Source: Emiliania huxleyi CCMP1516 (lineage: Eukaryota; Haptophyta; Isochrysidales; Noelaerhabdaceae). From it: 42,500 nucleotides of DNA. A program made the translations under genes and the position numbers. Below, piece after piece: positions 31,126 to 41,500 of the stretch (its first letter is position 1; each line of letters starts with the position of its first letter). Under the pieces are notes generated by a model. It saw only the letters and a program-made list of their open reading frames with translations. It did no database searches and was not told the DNA's origin. The DNA lies in assembly GCF_000372725.1 (NCBI RefSeq), contig NW_005201231.1, forward strand, positions 120,509-163,008, written 5' to 3'.

Positions 31126-32268
31126 CTACATCAAGGCAGCGAGAGGAAGGTACCGAGCCGTCGCCATCGGCGCCACCGCCTCCCACGCATCCAACGCAGG
31201 GTCGTACCGCTCCACCGAGCTGAGGTCGTCGTCGTGTTCGAAGCCACCCACAGCGTACAGCTTGCCCTCGAGCACCGCCACGGCGTGACCTTCCCGCATA
31301 CTCGCCATCGACGCCACCGGGTCCCACGCGTTCGTCGCCGGATCGTACCGCTCCACCGAGCTGAGGCTGCCGAGGTTGTACCCGCCCACAGCGTACAGCT
31401 TGCCGTCGAGCACCGCCACGCCATGGTCACTCCGCGCCGCCGCCATCGGCGCCACCGCCTCCCACGCGTTCGTCGCGGGATCGTACCGCTCGACCGAGCT
31501 GAGGTTGAAGTTGTTGCAGCCGGCCACCGCGTACAGCTTGCCGTCGAGCACCGTCACGGCGAGGGTCGTCCTCAGTGTGTTCATCTGCGCCACCGCCTCC
31601 CACGCATTGGCCGCCGGATCGTACCGCTCGACCGCGGTGAGGACGCCCTCTCCGTTGCAGAAGCCGCCCACAGCGTACAGCTTGCCGTCGAGCACCGCCA
31701 CGGCGTGATTGTCGCGTGGTGTCGCCATCGGCGCCACCGCCTCCCATGCATTCGTAGCAAAGTCGTACCGCTCCACCGCGTTGGAAGTTGCATCACCAGC
31801 CTCATTCCTGCCGCCCGCCGCGTAGAGCTTGCCATCGAGCATCGCCGTGCCGAAATACTTTCGTGTCGTTGGCATCGGCGCCACAGCCTCCTCCTCCCAC
31901 TCATTCGTGGACGGGTCGTACCGCTCCAGCGAGTTGACAAGCTCGCCGTCGCTGTCGTGGCCGCCAATCACGAGCATGCGCGGCCTCTCGCGCTTCTTCA
32001 GCGTCTCCTTCCAGCCGCGGCGCCACGCGCGGCACGTCCCCTTGACGGCGTGATCCTTGGTCGGCAGCTGGGCGAGGATGTGCGGGGCGAGGTCCGGCGA
32101 GAGGAGGACCTCGGAGAGCACCCACTCGGGCTGCTCCACGAGCCGTGCGGCGTGCTCCTCCGCCACGCGCAGCGCGGCGGCGCTCGCGCCCGCCTGCGCC
32201 TCGATGATGGCGCACAGCTGTTCTGGTGAGAGGCCCGCGACGCGCGCGCCGATGCGGTGGGAGGCCAT
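31126..32268 (-). CDS. F-box-like/kelch-repeat protein
   Basis: An uninterrupted 380-residue frame from ATG 32266-32268. Residues 55-92 (LAPHILAQLPTKDHAVKGTC then RAWRRGWKE) resemble an F-box. From residue ~96 to the end there are about six kelch repeats of 46-48 residues with AVLDGKLYAVGG and VERYDPATNAWEAVAPM, forming most of a beta propeller. Kelch propellers bind substrates, and F-box/kelch proteins act as adaptors of SCF ubiquitin ligases, so that role is the best guess. The repeats are very alike at the DNA level. The C-terminus ends abruptly inside the last blade (ATARYLPLAALM), which may close against the first blade or mark slight truncation. Confidence 0.8.
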   Translation of the reverse strand: MASHRIGARVAGLSPEQLCAIIEAQAGASAAALRVAEEHAARLVEQPEWVLSEVLLSPDLAPHILAQLPTKDHAVKGTCRAWRRGWKETLKKRERPRMLVIGGHDSDGELVNSLERYDPSTNEWEEEAVAPMPTTRKYFGTAMLDGKLYAAGGRNEAGDATSNAVERYDFATNAWEAVAPMATPRDNHAVAVLDGKLYAVGGFCNGEGVLTAVERYDPAANAWEAVAQMNTLRTTLAVTVLDGKLYAVAGCNNFNLSSVERYDPATNAWEAVAPMAAARSDHGVAVLDGKLYAVGGYNLGSLSSVERYDPATNAWDPVASMASMREGHAVAVLEGKLYAVGGFEHDDDLSSVERYDPALDAWEAVAPMATARYLPLAALM

Positions 32269-32686
32269 CGGCGCGGGCGCGCTGAAGTGGGTGGGAGGCC
32301 AAACACCTGGGGTGGGTGGGGGTGGGGGGGTGGCAAGAAAGAGGTAGGACTCTGACCTGTTCCGACCTTGATCAGACCGAAGCTAGTGACTAAGGCATCA
32401 GAAGGCGGGAGGAGTCCAGACTCCAGTCTGAGAGCCATACCGCATTAGAGCCCGGGCAAGAGCGCATGCGAGAGTGACCAGCGCGCTGCCAAGGAGCGCT
32501 CCAGGCTGTCTCGGAGAGAAAAGGTTGTAGAGAGAGAGTGAGAGAGTGTCATAAGAGACTTCTCGGTCTGAACTGACCGCTTTGTCTCGGCTGAGTGATT
32601 TGTTTGATGCGTCGGCGGACCGTCGGTTGTGACTGTGGTCTGTGCCCGTGTGCCCACGAATAAAACTTTAAAAAAAGACGAGCTAT
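32269..32686. other. Intergenic region
   Basis: Holds the upstream region of the kelch gene and the 3' end of the Trm1 gene. A short G-rich run lies at 32300-32332 and GAGA-type repeats at 32528-32546. No gene seen. Confidence 0.4.
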
Positions 32687-34047
32687 CTATACGCCGGCGC
32701 GGTGTTTGGCTTCGGACACGACGCGCACAACCTCGTCGAGCGTTGCGCTCGTCTTGAGGGACTTCGTCTCGCTGTGCGCCTGCGCGGCCCCAAAGCCGGC
32801 GCCGCGCAGCAGCGGCAGCAGCGCGGCGAGCGGCGGCTGGCGCAGACCCCGCTTGGCGAGCGCGCGCTGCACCTCCCCGAGGTGGTAGAAGAGGAGGGCG
32901 CCTTTCGCCTCCGCCTCCGCCTCCTCCAGGAAGGAGCCGAGCAGCCGGTCCGGCTCGCTCCAGCCGCGTGCCGCCGCGTCGCCTCGCATCCCCGCCACGA
33001 ATTCGGCGTCGTGCATCGGCCCGACCCACATCGGGCCCATCACCTGCGACCGAGGGAGTGAGTGGTGCAGACCTGCACCGCGCAGCCGCCCTCGCCCACA
33101 CGTCACTCCCCAAGACCTGCGGCGCCTCCCTCGGCGCCTCGCCCCTCTCTGAGCAGCAGCTGCACGGCGGCGCGAGAGAGGCGGCGTCCCCAAGCCGCGT
33201 CGAGGGCACACGCCAACACCTCGCCGCAACTCGGGCAGCGAGCGACGTGCGAGAGCGCCGCGAAGCCCGAGGCGGGCGGCCGCTTCGCCGCGTCGAGCCG
33301 CATCATCACGCGGAACGTGGAGGAGGGGCGGTGGAAGAAGCTGAAGACGGGCGAAGCGGTGAGGTGCCTCGCCGCCGCCTCACGCGCCGCCGTGCCGACG
33401 AGCAGCCGCAGGCCCGCCTCGTTGCAGCCAGGGAACTTGTGCGTGACAGCGGCGTACCCGGCTGCTGCCTGGTGCGGGTTGCTGCCGCTGGTGGTCAGCG
33501 AGTCAGTGGCGCACAGGTAGACGAGGCCGCCCGTCCTGCACGCCCACCACGCCTCTGCGGCGTGCGGCTGGCCCGTGCCAAACGCGTCGGCGTCCACAAG
33601 GTCGTACAGCGACCCGTCCAGCCGCGAGCGCATGTAGACGTCGACGGCGTCGTCGGCGGTGACGCGTGCGCGGCCGGCCGAGAGGAGCGGCTCGAGGTTG
33701 GCGCGGAGCGGGTGCTCTCCGAACATGCGCTCGTTCGCGTGCACAAAGCTCGCGTTTGCCTCGTGAGAGTAGCGGAGAGCCCGCACGCCGGAGCCGGACA
33801 TGGCGTCGAGGACGCGAGGCGCGCGCTGGTGCTGCCGGCCGTGCGCCGCGAGGGCGAGCACGCCGAGGTCGCGGATGATCCGCGAGGCAGGCCGGTAGAA
33901 GAGAGGCGCGCCGCCGCCCTGCTGCAGCCGAAACGAGACGGAGCGCTCGCGGCACTCTTCGGCACAGGCGACTGATCGGGAGCGGCGCCGGCCCGCCAGC
34001 GGCAGCGCGGCTCCTCGGCCGGCGGCGGCGGACGCAGGAGCGACCAT
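32687..34047 (-). CDS. TRM1: tRNA (guanine26-N2)-dimethyltransferase, Trm1 family
   Basis: Exon 1 from ATG 34045-34047 contains PLFYRPASRIIRDLGVLAL, the SAM-binding motif VLDAMSGSGVRALRYSHEA, VTADDAVDVY, and the catalytic-motif region LYDLVDADAFGTG. These are hallmarks of Trm1, which methylates G26 of tRNA twice using SAM. Then come THKFPGCNEAGLRLLVG and a CPSC half of a zinc site. The frame stops near 33103. A second frame continues with VMGPMWVGPMHDAEFVAGM (the family's GPMW-G block) and LFYHLGEVQRALAKRG to the stop at 32687. An intron of 44-90 nt between about 33117 and 33044 must join them. A GT-AG pair at 33116/33073 keeps the frame, but a longer one is possible. The form resembles cyanobacterial/plastid-type Trm1, and the basic Ala-rich N-terminus could be a targeting signal. 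Confidence 0.8.
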
Positions 34048-34560
34048 TGGCGGAGGAGCTCTTGAGAGTCAAGGGCGGCACTCTAGGGAGGTCGAGGAGG
34101 CGGCGGGGCGGCGATGTGATGCTCTCGAGGTCTCTTGGGCCCTCTCCTCTCGAGGTAGTTCTCGGCCAGGTTTGCATGGTATTTTGTCGATTTCCTCAAT
34201 TTTGCCTCAGATTTTGCCCCAGACCAGCTCTCAGACTCAGGGAAACTCGCGAGTTTCCAGAATGGAGCACCAAACACCCTCTGTTTTCTTTCCCTGGAAA
34301 TTTCCGGAAACGCAAAGTGCTGCTGCTGGGGACCCTCTCTCTGTTTTCCTTTTTGTTTTCCGGAAAACCTGGCCGAGCCCAACTCTCCAGGTTCTCGAGG
34401 TTCTCGAGGTTCTCGAGGTGGATATCCTTTGGCCGCGTTGGGTAGCGAGGATTGGTGTAACCCGAGCCACGGAGTAAATCCGCGTAGAGGGAGCGGACCG
34501 TGAGTTGAGGAAATCCGGGGACGCGACCCACCTCGCCACAGACGGTCCCGCGCCTCGCCG
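34048..34560. other. Intergenic region with a GGTTCTCGA minisatellite
   Basis: Upstream of the Trm1 gene. About four 9-10-bp units of GGTTCTCGA lie at 34389-34420. The plus strand is T-rich with TTTCCGGAAA palindromes (34306-34370). No gene supported. Confidence 0.45.
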
Positions 34561-35286
34561 CTATGACCGCTGCACGGCCCGTACCGTCCGCTGTGCATGT
34601 ACCGCCCCTCCGATCTCCTCCTCGATCGCGACGTTGTCGAGTACCGCTTGCGGCGCACCTCGCCTCCACTCCCCGCCACCCACTAGGTCGTCTATCTCTT
34701 GCCCATGTCCGAGCGTGTCCGGTTCGTCACTCCCCCACCATGCGTCCCCGCCGATCGTCGCCTCTCCATCGGCGGCTACTCTCCACTCGTCGCCTCCCCC
34801 GTCCAGGGCCATCGTCTTTTTCGTCTTTTCCTTCTGTGCATCGCTATCTGCTGCGTCGCTCTCTGTGCTCGGCTCCTTGCCTAGGTATAATGTTCTGAAG
34901 GGTAGCGCCGAGCTATGTCTGTCGCGTTCGGTCTCGTTGCGCGTGCTCTCTTTGATGTTGTCTTGGCGTTGTCCTGCCTCGTCACTGTGGGAGGCAACCT
35001 CGACGTGTCGTTTTATTGTGGACCACATCCTGGTCAGCGTGTCGTCGTTTGGTCTCTGCGCCCCCGCCGTGTCCGCCCAGGTGTCGATTGCGGTTAGCAT
35101 TGCTCGCATACCAGCCTCTCCTCTCGTTGCCGCTCGTTCGATGCGGTCGCGGGTGCTGAACGGTATTAATTTTGTGTCTTGCGCCTCCCTGAGCGCCTCT
35201 AGCTTCGCGCCCCCCATCGCCGCGATGGTCCGGTGGCGCTCCCATGTCCGTTTTGTCGCGCCCTTCCATTTAATTAGGGTCCACAC
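34561..35286 (-). CDS. Hypothetical protein
   Basis: A 241-codon frame with lower GC than its neighbours, opening at a GTG codon. The first in-frame ATG is about 23 codons later (MGGAKLEALREAQ). It is rich in charged residues (TWADTAGAQRPNDDTLTRMW, DSDAQKEKTKKTMALDGGGD) and has no recognisable domain. The missing start and odd composition suggest either an internal exon or a fragment of a mobile element. Expression is uncertain. Confidence 0.35.
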   Translation of the reverse strand: MWTLIKWKGATKRTWERHRTIAAMGGAKLEALREAQDTKLIPFSTRDRIERAATRGEAGMRAMLTAIDTWADTAGAQRPNDDTLTRMWSTIKRHVEVASHSDEAGQRQDNIKESTRNETERDRHSSALPFRTLYLGKEPSTESDAADSDAQKEKTKKTMALDGGGDEWRVAADGEATIGGDAWWGSDEPDTLGHGQEIDDLVGGGEWRRGAPQAVLDNVAIEEEIGGAVHAQRTVRAVQRS

Positions 35287-35401
35287 CCCGTAATCCTTTT
35301 TTCGCCCCAGTATGAAATTACGGCTTCACAGTTTTGCCTTCCGGGTGGGGGTGTCGGCCTCTTACAGTACAAAGATCGATCCGATCCCACAGTACCATGT
35401 G

Positions 35402-35487
35402 GGACGTGGAGACGCGAGGGTTGCCCCCCCCTTGCCCCACCACCTCGTGTGTGTGGAGAAGTTTACCTTACCTTACCTTACCTTACC
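35402..35487 (+). mobile_element. Dispersed element with (TTACC)n tail, copy 3, 5'-truncated, with target duplication
   Basis: Matches the last ~85 bp of the copies at 11702 and 18099 (ACGTGGAGACGCGAGGG, CCTTGCCCCACCACC, GTGTGTGGAGAAGTTTACC) and ends in TTACC units. The 11 bases TACCATGTGGG occur directly before it (35393-35403) and again at its tail end (35484-35494). A 5'-truncated copy, a simple-repeat 3' tail and a flanking duplication together indicate target-primed retrotransposition (SINE or short LINE-derived). Confidence 0.65.
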
Positions 35488-35540
35488 ATGTGGGGCCCGC
35501 CAGTGTACCTGCTGGTTCCCGACATGCAGCAGCAGCCGCG

Positions 35541-38500
35541 TCAGCGCCGCGGCGCCCGACTGGTGCTCGACTCGTCCAGCTTGACCGCCTGCTCGATGAG
35601 GCGCACCGCCTTCGCGCGCGCCGCCGCCGACGGGAAGCGCGCGCGCCGCACCTCGCCCGACCGCAAATGCAGCGCCAGCTCATGGGACCGCTCCACGCAC
35701 TCCCACACGGCAATCTGGCTGAGCGGCTCCGACCAGACGAGCGCGGTCACGGGGGCGCCTCCTCCCCCGCCCCCACTGCTGCTGCTGCCCGCGCCGCCCT
35801 CCCCGCTGACCGAGAGCAGGATGGCGTGCCCTGTCGTGACGACGAGCGAGATCTCCGCCTGCGGCGGGCTCGCGCAAGGCACCTACCTCACAGCCGCAGC
35901 GTGAAGAGGCGGCGGCGCCGCCGCACACCCTTGCGCGCCCGCGGCGCCTGGCTGCAGAAGCGCCCCGACGCGAGGGAGCGGACGCCGCGCCCCGTCACCG
36001 CGTCGTACAGGGCGCGCTGGATGCGCGCGTCGGCGTTTGAGAAGAGGCGCAGCTCGCCTAGCAGGTTCCTACAGGTTCCTAGAAGGTTCCTAGGCGCCCG
36101 AGAAGAGGAGGCGCAGCTCGCCCCACAGCCCAAACGTGCGCGGCTGGCGGCGGCGGCGAGTCAGGCCGCGCAGCACCGTCGTCTGGCTCTTGAGGCCCTC
36201 GGCGGCGGCGGTGATGCCGTCCGCGACTCCGACCGCCGGCTTGACGACGAGCCCGACGGCGCCCTGCGCCACGCCCTTGAAGAAGCCCCCGAAGCCGCCT
36301 CTCTGCGCGCCTGTTCACACCTGCAGGTGTGGAGAGACGCTGTTCACAGCTCCGGCGAGAAGCCGCCTCTCTGCGCGCCCTGCAGCGGCTTCTGGATCAC
36401 GCCCGCCACGCCCTTGAGCAGCCCGCCTGCTCACACAGCCCTCGCGATCTCTCGGCGCGCCCGCCCGTCTTCGCAGTCGCCGCGCGCTGGCGCAGCCCGC
36501 CAGAGACAGACTCGGCCGTCTGCAGCAGCCCCTCCCCGATGTTGCGCGGGCCCTCCTGCTGCTGCACCTGCGGGCCAGGCGGACGAGGCCGCCGAGGCTC
36601 GGGTGAGCTTGGGGCGTCGCCCCGGGGCGATCCCGGGGCGATCTCGGGGCGATCCCGGGGCGATCTCGGGGCGATCTCGGGCGATCTCGGGCGATCTCGG
36701 GCGATCTCGGCGCCTGCGCCGACGACGCCCTCCGGTCGAGATAGTCTCGGTCCTACACGGGAAGAGCGGGAGGGCGGTGACGCGCACGCCGTGCAGAGGC
36801 CCTCCCTGTCGCGTCTCGCTCCATCGACAGCTCTGCGAGCCCCTTGCCCAGCGTGCCGGTGAACTTCCCGACCGAGTCCGAGAGCCCGTAGGTCAGGTTG
36901 TTGGCGAGCGAGCTGCCGCCGCGCAGCACGCCTGTTCACGGCTGCAGGTGTGAAGAGACGCCGTTCGCAGCTCCGGCGAGCTGCCGCCGCGCAGCACGCC
37001 CTGCGCGAACTCGTCGGGCCCGCGCATGATCCCGTTGAGCGGCTCGTAAAACGCGTCCGTCACGCCGGTGGCCAGGTGCTGGAAGAGGCCGCGCGGGTTG
37101 CCGAGCAGCTCGACCGAGAGGAGGAGCTTGTACAGCTGCTGCAGCAGCTGCTCGCGGTACGAGTCGCAGATGGCCTGCGCCAGCGTGCCGACGGGCGCGA
37201 AGGTGTTGTCGAGGACGAGCGCCTTGAGCTGCAGCGGCGCCGAGTCGATGTTTGACAGCACGGCGCTCACCGAGTTGAGCACTCCCACGGCGCTGGCCGG
37301 CGCGTTCTCGAGCACCGCCTCGAAGCCGCGCCCGCCTACGCTCTCGGGTGCTTGCTCGGGGTCAGATCGGCTGCCTCGTCTCGACGCACGGCCTCGCGGC
37401 GTCGCCCGCCCGCGACGGAGCGGCAGCTGAGGTGGAGCCGGAGCGGCTGCAGGTTGAGCCAGCGCAGGTACACCTTGGGCGGCACCACCGCGTCGGCCCG
37501 GCGCGGCTGGCCGCGCGTCGTCGCCTCGACCACCGCCGTCGCCATCTTTGCGAGGTCGAGGTAGGTGGAGAGGACGAAGAGGAAGAGGGTGCGCACCAGC
37601 ACCGTGTCCACCATCAGCTCGAGCGTCTGCAGCCGGAGCGAGACCGTCTCGTAGTACAGCACCTGGCGAGGGCGGCCACCAGCCGTCTCGCGCCAGCTCG
37701 CGTCGCCATCTCGCGCCATCTCGCGCCATCTCGCGCCATCTCGCGCCGTTTCGCGCCATCTCAGGCGGTCTCTCGCGCCGTCTCGCGCCGTCTCGCGCCA
37801 TCTCGGGCGGTCTCTCGCGCCGTCTCGCGCCGTCTCGCGCCGTCTCGCGCCATCTCGGGCGGTCTCTCGCGCCGTCTCGCGCCGTCTCGCGCCGTCTCGC
37901 GCCGTCTCGCGCGGTCTCGCGCCGTCTCGCGCCATCTCGGGCGGTCTCGGGCTGTCTCGGGCGGTCTCTCTGGCGGTGTCGTGGGACGGCACCTGCGCGG
38001 CGCCGATGCGGCGCTGCACGAGCAGCTCGAGCGAGTGCGGCCTCACCGCCTGCTGCGCCTCCTCGGCGGAGAAGGAGGGCTGGAGCAGCACGGGGAAGGA
38101 GGCGGCCTGCAGCTGGTTGTCCACCTGCAGGTGCCGCACCTGCGCCGACAGAAAGTCTCGGCCGGACGACGCGCGGTAGCTCACCACAGGGTCGACGAGG
38201 CTCAAGTAGAGGAGCTCCTCGCACCCGTCCGCAATCAGCGACACGCCGAGGCACGCGAGCGACACGTGCACGCTCAGCCTCAGCTTGCCGTCGTCCTCTT
38301 CCGACGCCAGGACGGGCAGGGAGGGCACCTCCCCGGAGGCGGCGGCGGACGGCGCCGGCATCACCTGCAGCACCTTCACTGGCCCGTCTGCAACCATCCG
38401 GTACCGCAGTTCGAGCGGCGGGCGCGAGCCGGGCAGGGCATCGCGCTGCAGCGTCACGGCGAAGCGCGCGCGCAGACCCTCGTCCACCCACAGTGTCGAG

Positions 38501-41500
38501 TCGGACCAGCCAAACGAGCCGTCCGACGCCGACCGCTGCGACTGCACGGCGGCGTGCGCGACGGCGTGGCGGAGGTCGACCTGGGAAAGGGAGGGAGGGG
38601 AGGCGGAGATGCGCCGAGCCGAGCCGAGCCGAGCCGAGATGCGCCGAGATAGCGCGAGGGCGTGGCGGAGGCTCGACCTCGCTCCGCCGCATCCCCCTCG
38701 AACGCTATCTCAAGTCTGATCTCGGGGCTGATCTCGGCTGATCTCGACCTCGCTCCGCCGCATCCCCCGCGAGTCGAGGTCGACCTCCAATCCCCAGCGG
38801 ACGAAGAAGACGCGAAACGTCGCGCGGAGCCCGTCCGCCGTCCAAAGCTCGTCCCCGTGCCATCCGAACCGGCCTTCTCGCTGGCTGTGCCGCGCGCGCA
38901 CCTCGGCGCGCGCGATCGAGCCAGGCAGCCTCGTCGTGGCGACGCCCTCATGCAAGGACTCGAGCCGCACGTCGCGGTAGCCGTTCCACTCGCCGGCGCC
39001 GTCTCCAAAGGCAGAGCGCGGCGCGGCGATGACGGAGGATGGCTCGTGCGGCGCGCCGCTCGCGCGCGGGTCGGCGCAGGGGATGGTGCCGCTTCGCTGG
39101 AGATCGTCAAGGCAGACCTTGCGCACGGAGCGGCCGACGTGCAAGTCGAGGGTCGGCGCGGCGACCACCTGCTCATCCGAGATTCGCCGAGATGAGCCCG
39201 AGAGCCACGCCGAGACACGCCGAGACACGCAGAGAGACGGCGACCGCCTGCTCCCACGCAAAGGGCGCGCGCGACGCGGGCAGCACCTCCTGCACGACGC
39301 GCGGCTGCTGCAGCGCGGCGCACGGGCTCTGCGAGATGAGCAGCGGGAGCGCGGACAGGTTGTCGACGCGGTACGGCGCGAGCTCGGCCGTCCGCTCCGA
39401 AAAGACGACGAGCATGCTCGCGCCGGAGAGAAGCTGCACGTCGACCGAGAGGAAGAGGACCGTCCGCCGGTTGGAGAGGCGGCAGACGAGGTTGAGCTCG
39501 CCTAGCAGCAGCCACGTCTCCTCCTCAGACCTCCCTCCGTCTCGGGAGGACGAGACTGCCAGGAACGGGCTCGCCGACGGAGTCGATCGGCAGCGCGTTG
39601 GACCAGTCGCACTCGGCAAGCGAGGCGGCGTCGGCGCCTGGTCAACAAGCCTCAACGGTGGACTGCGGATTGACTCAGTACTCAGTAGGGGGCCAGCAAA
39701 GGCGGCGTCGGCGCCGGCGTCGAGGAGGCAGACGGAGAGGAGGCGCGCGAGGCCGGGCTCGTCCTGCCAGTGGAAGGGTGCCCGCTCGCCTAGAAGGTTC
39801 CTAGAAGGTTCCTAGAAGGTTCCTCGTCCTGCCAGTGGAAGGGTGCCCGCTCGCCTAGAAGGTTCCTAGAAGGTTCCTAGAAGGCTCCTCGTCCTGCCAG
39901 TGGAAGGGTGCCCGCTCGCCTAGAAGGTTCCTAGAAGGTTCCTAGGGCTCCTCGTCCTGCCAGTGGAAGGGTGCCCGCTCGCCTAGAAGGTTCCTAGAAG
40001 GTTCCTAGAAGGCTCCTCGTCCTGCCAGTGGAAGGGTGCCCGCTCGCCCGGCCGCAGCAGCGCCGCAGTGTGGCCGCCCTTGCCGTGGTGCACGTAGCCA
40101 ACCGGCCGGTCGAGCCGGTTGAGCAGCGTCGTGCGGTGCTCCACCACGAGCATCTTGGAGCGGCACGACTCGCCCGGCGCCGACGTGACGCCCAGGGCGA
40201 GCTGGTACGCGCGCGGAGGGCCGCCGTCGCTCGGCGCCGACCCGCCTCCCCGCCCCGCGGGCAGCTCGAGCAGCCCGGACGTGCCCGCCGCCTAGGAGAA
40301 GGACCCGAGACGGGCTCCGAGAAGGCTCCTAGAAGGAGCAGCACGGACGGGCCCGCCGCCTCGAGCGAGACGGCACTCGACCAGCACGAGCCGGGCAGCC
40401 GCAGCTCGAGCCGCTTCCTATCAGCGAAGACTCACCGCCCATGCCCTCTACCGCTGGCGAGCCGGGCAGCCGCAGCGCGAGAGGCTTCTCCTCGCGGTCA
40501 CGGGCGGCATCACCGGCGCCGCCGCCGCGCCGGCCGCCTCGTCCGGCTCCGCGCCGCCGCGTTCCTGCGCGCGGGCGCGCAGCTCCATGCAGTACTGCCG
40601 CAGCTCGTCGGCGCCGCGCTGCGCGGGCTCCCCGAGCGTCTGCATGACCTGGGCTCGAGGCGCGCCGAGATCAGCCGAGAGTGGACGGGGTGGTGATCTC
40701 GTCTGGAGGGCGAACTGCGGCTCGGCGAGGGGCAATGGCGCATCTCGGCGCATCTCGGCGCGTCTCGGCGCATCTCGGCGCGTCTCTCTCGCGGCCATCT
40801 CGCGGCGCATCTCGCGGCGCATGTCGGCGCATGTCGGCGCATGTCGGCGCATGTCGGCGCATGTCGGCGCATGTCGGCGCATGTCGGCGCATCTCGGCGC
40901 ATGTCGGCGCATGTCGGCGCATGTCGGCGCGTCTCGGCGCATCTCGGCGCATCTCGGCGCATCTCGGCCGCCGGCCTGCTGCAGCTCGGAGAGGGAGAGG
41001 CGGTGGACGGCGTTCTCCGACATGCCGCCAAGCAGGTGGCGCGTGAGGCCGGAGAGGCGGACCCGCCGGCGCGTCCAGAGCCGCCGCCGCACGCCCGTCT
41101 TGGGCGTGCACTGAGGCGACCACGCGCCGCTCCAGCCCTTGGCGTACTCCCACCCCTGCTCGGTGACGGAGCCCGTCTTCCCGCCCTTGAGCCGCCAGTC
41201 CTACACGCCGCGGTGCAGCCTCGGGGTGATCTCGGGTGCTCTCGGGCCCGCCTCGACCCCCCCCCTCGATCCGCCCGTCCTCCATCCATAGCCAGCCTGT
41301 CGGCAGCCAGAGGTCCGCCAAGCCGGAGTGGCGCCTACGGGCCCTCTCCACCGCATGTCGGGCGCAGCTCCTCCTCCGTCGCCCAGCCCTAAGGCCGGAG
41401 GGGCGCCTGCTGAGCCGCTCGTCGGAGAAGGCGCCTGTTCGCTCCTTCGGAAGAGGCGGTGAGCAAGCGGCACTCTTCCGGGAGGGAGGCTCGTGTGAGA

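Noticed and set aside
37348..38741. Long plus-strand ORFs (over 390 codons) across 37.3-38.7 kb
   Set aside because: They are antisense shadows of VPS13 exons and of the GGCGCGAGAC intron repeats. The minus strand carries the conserved protein motifs.
40737..40970. Possible CRISPR array in the regular 10-bp repeats
   Set aside because: Units are contiguous with no unique spacers and lie inside an intron of a eukaryotic gene.
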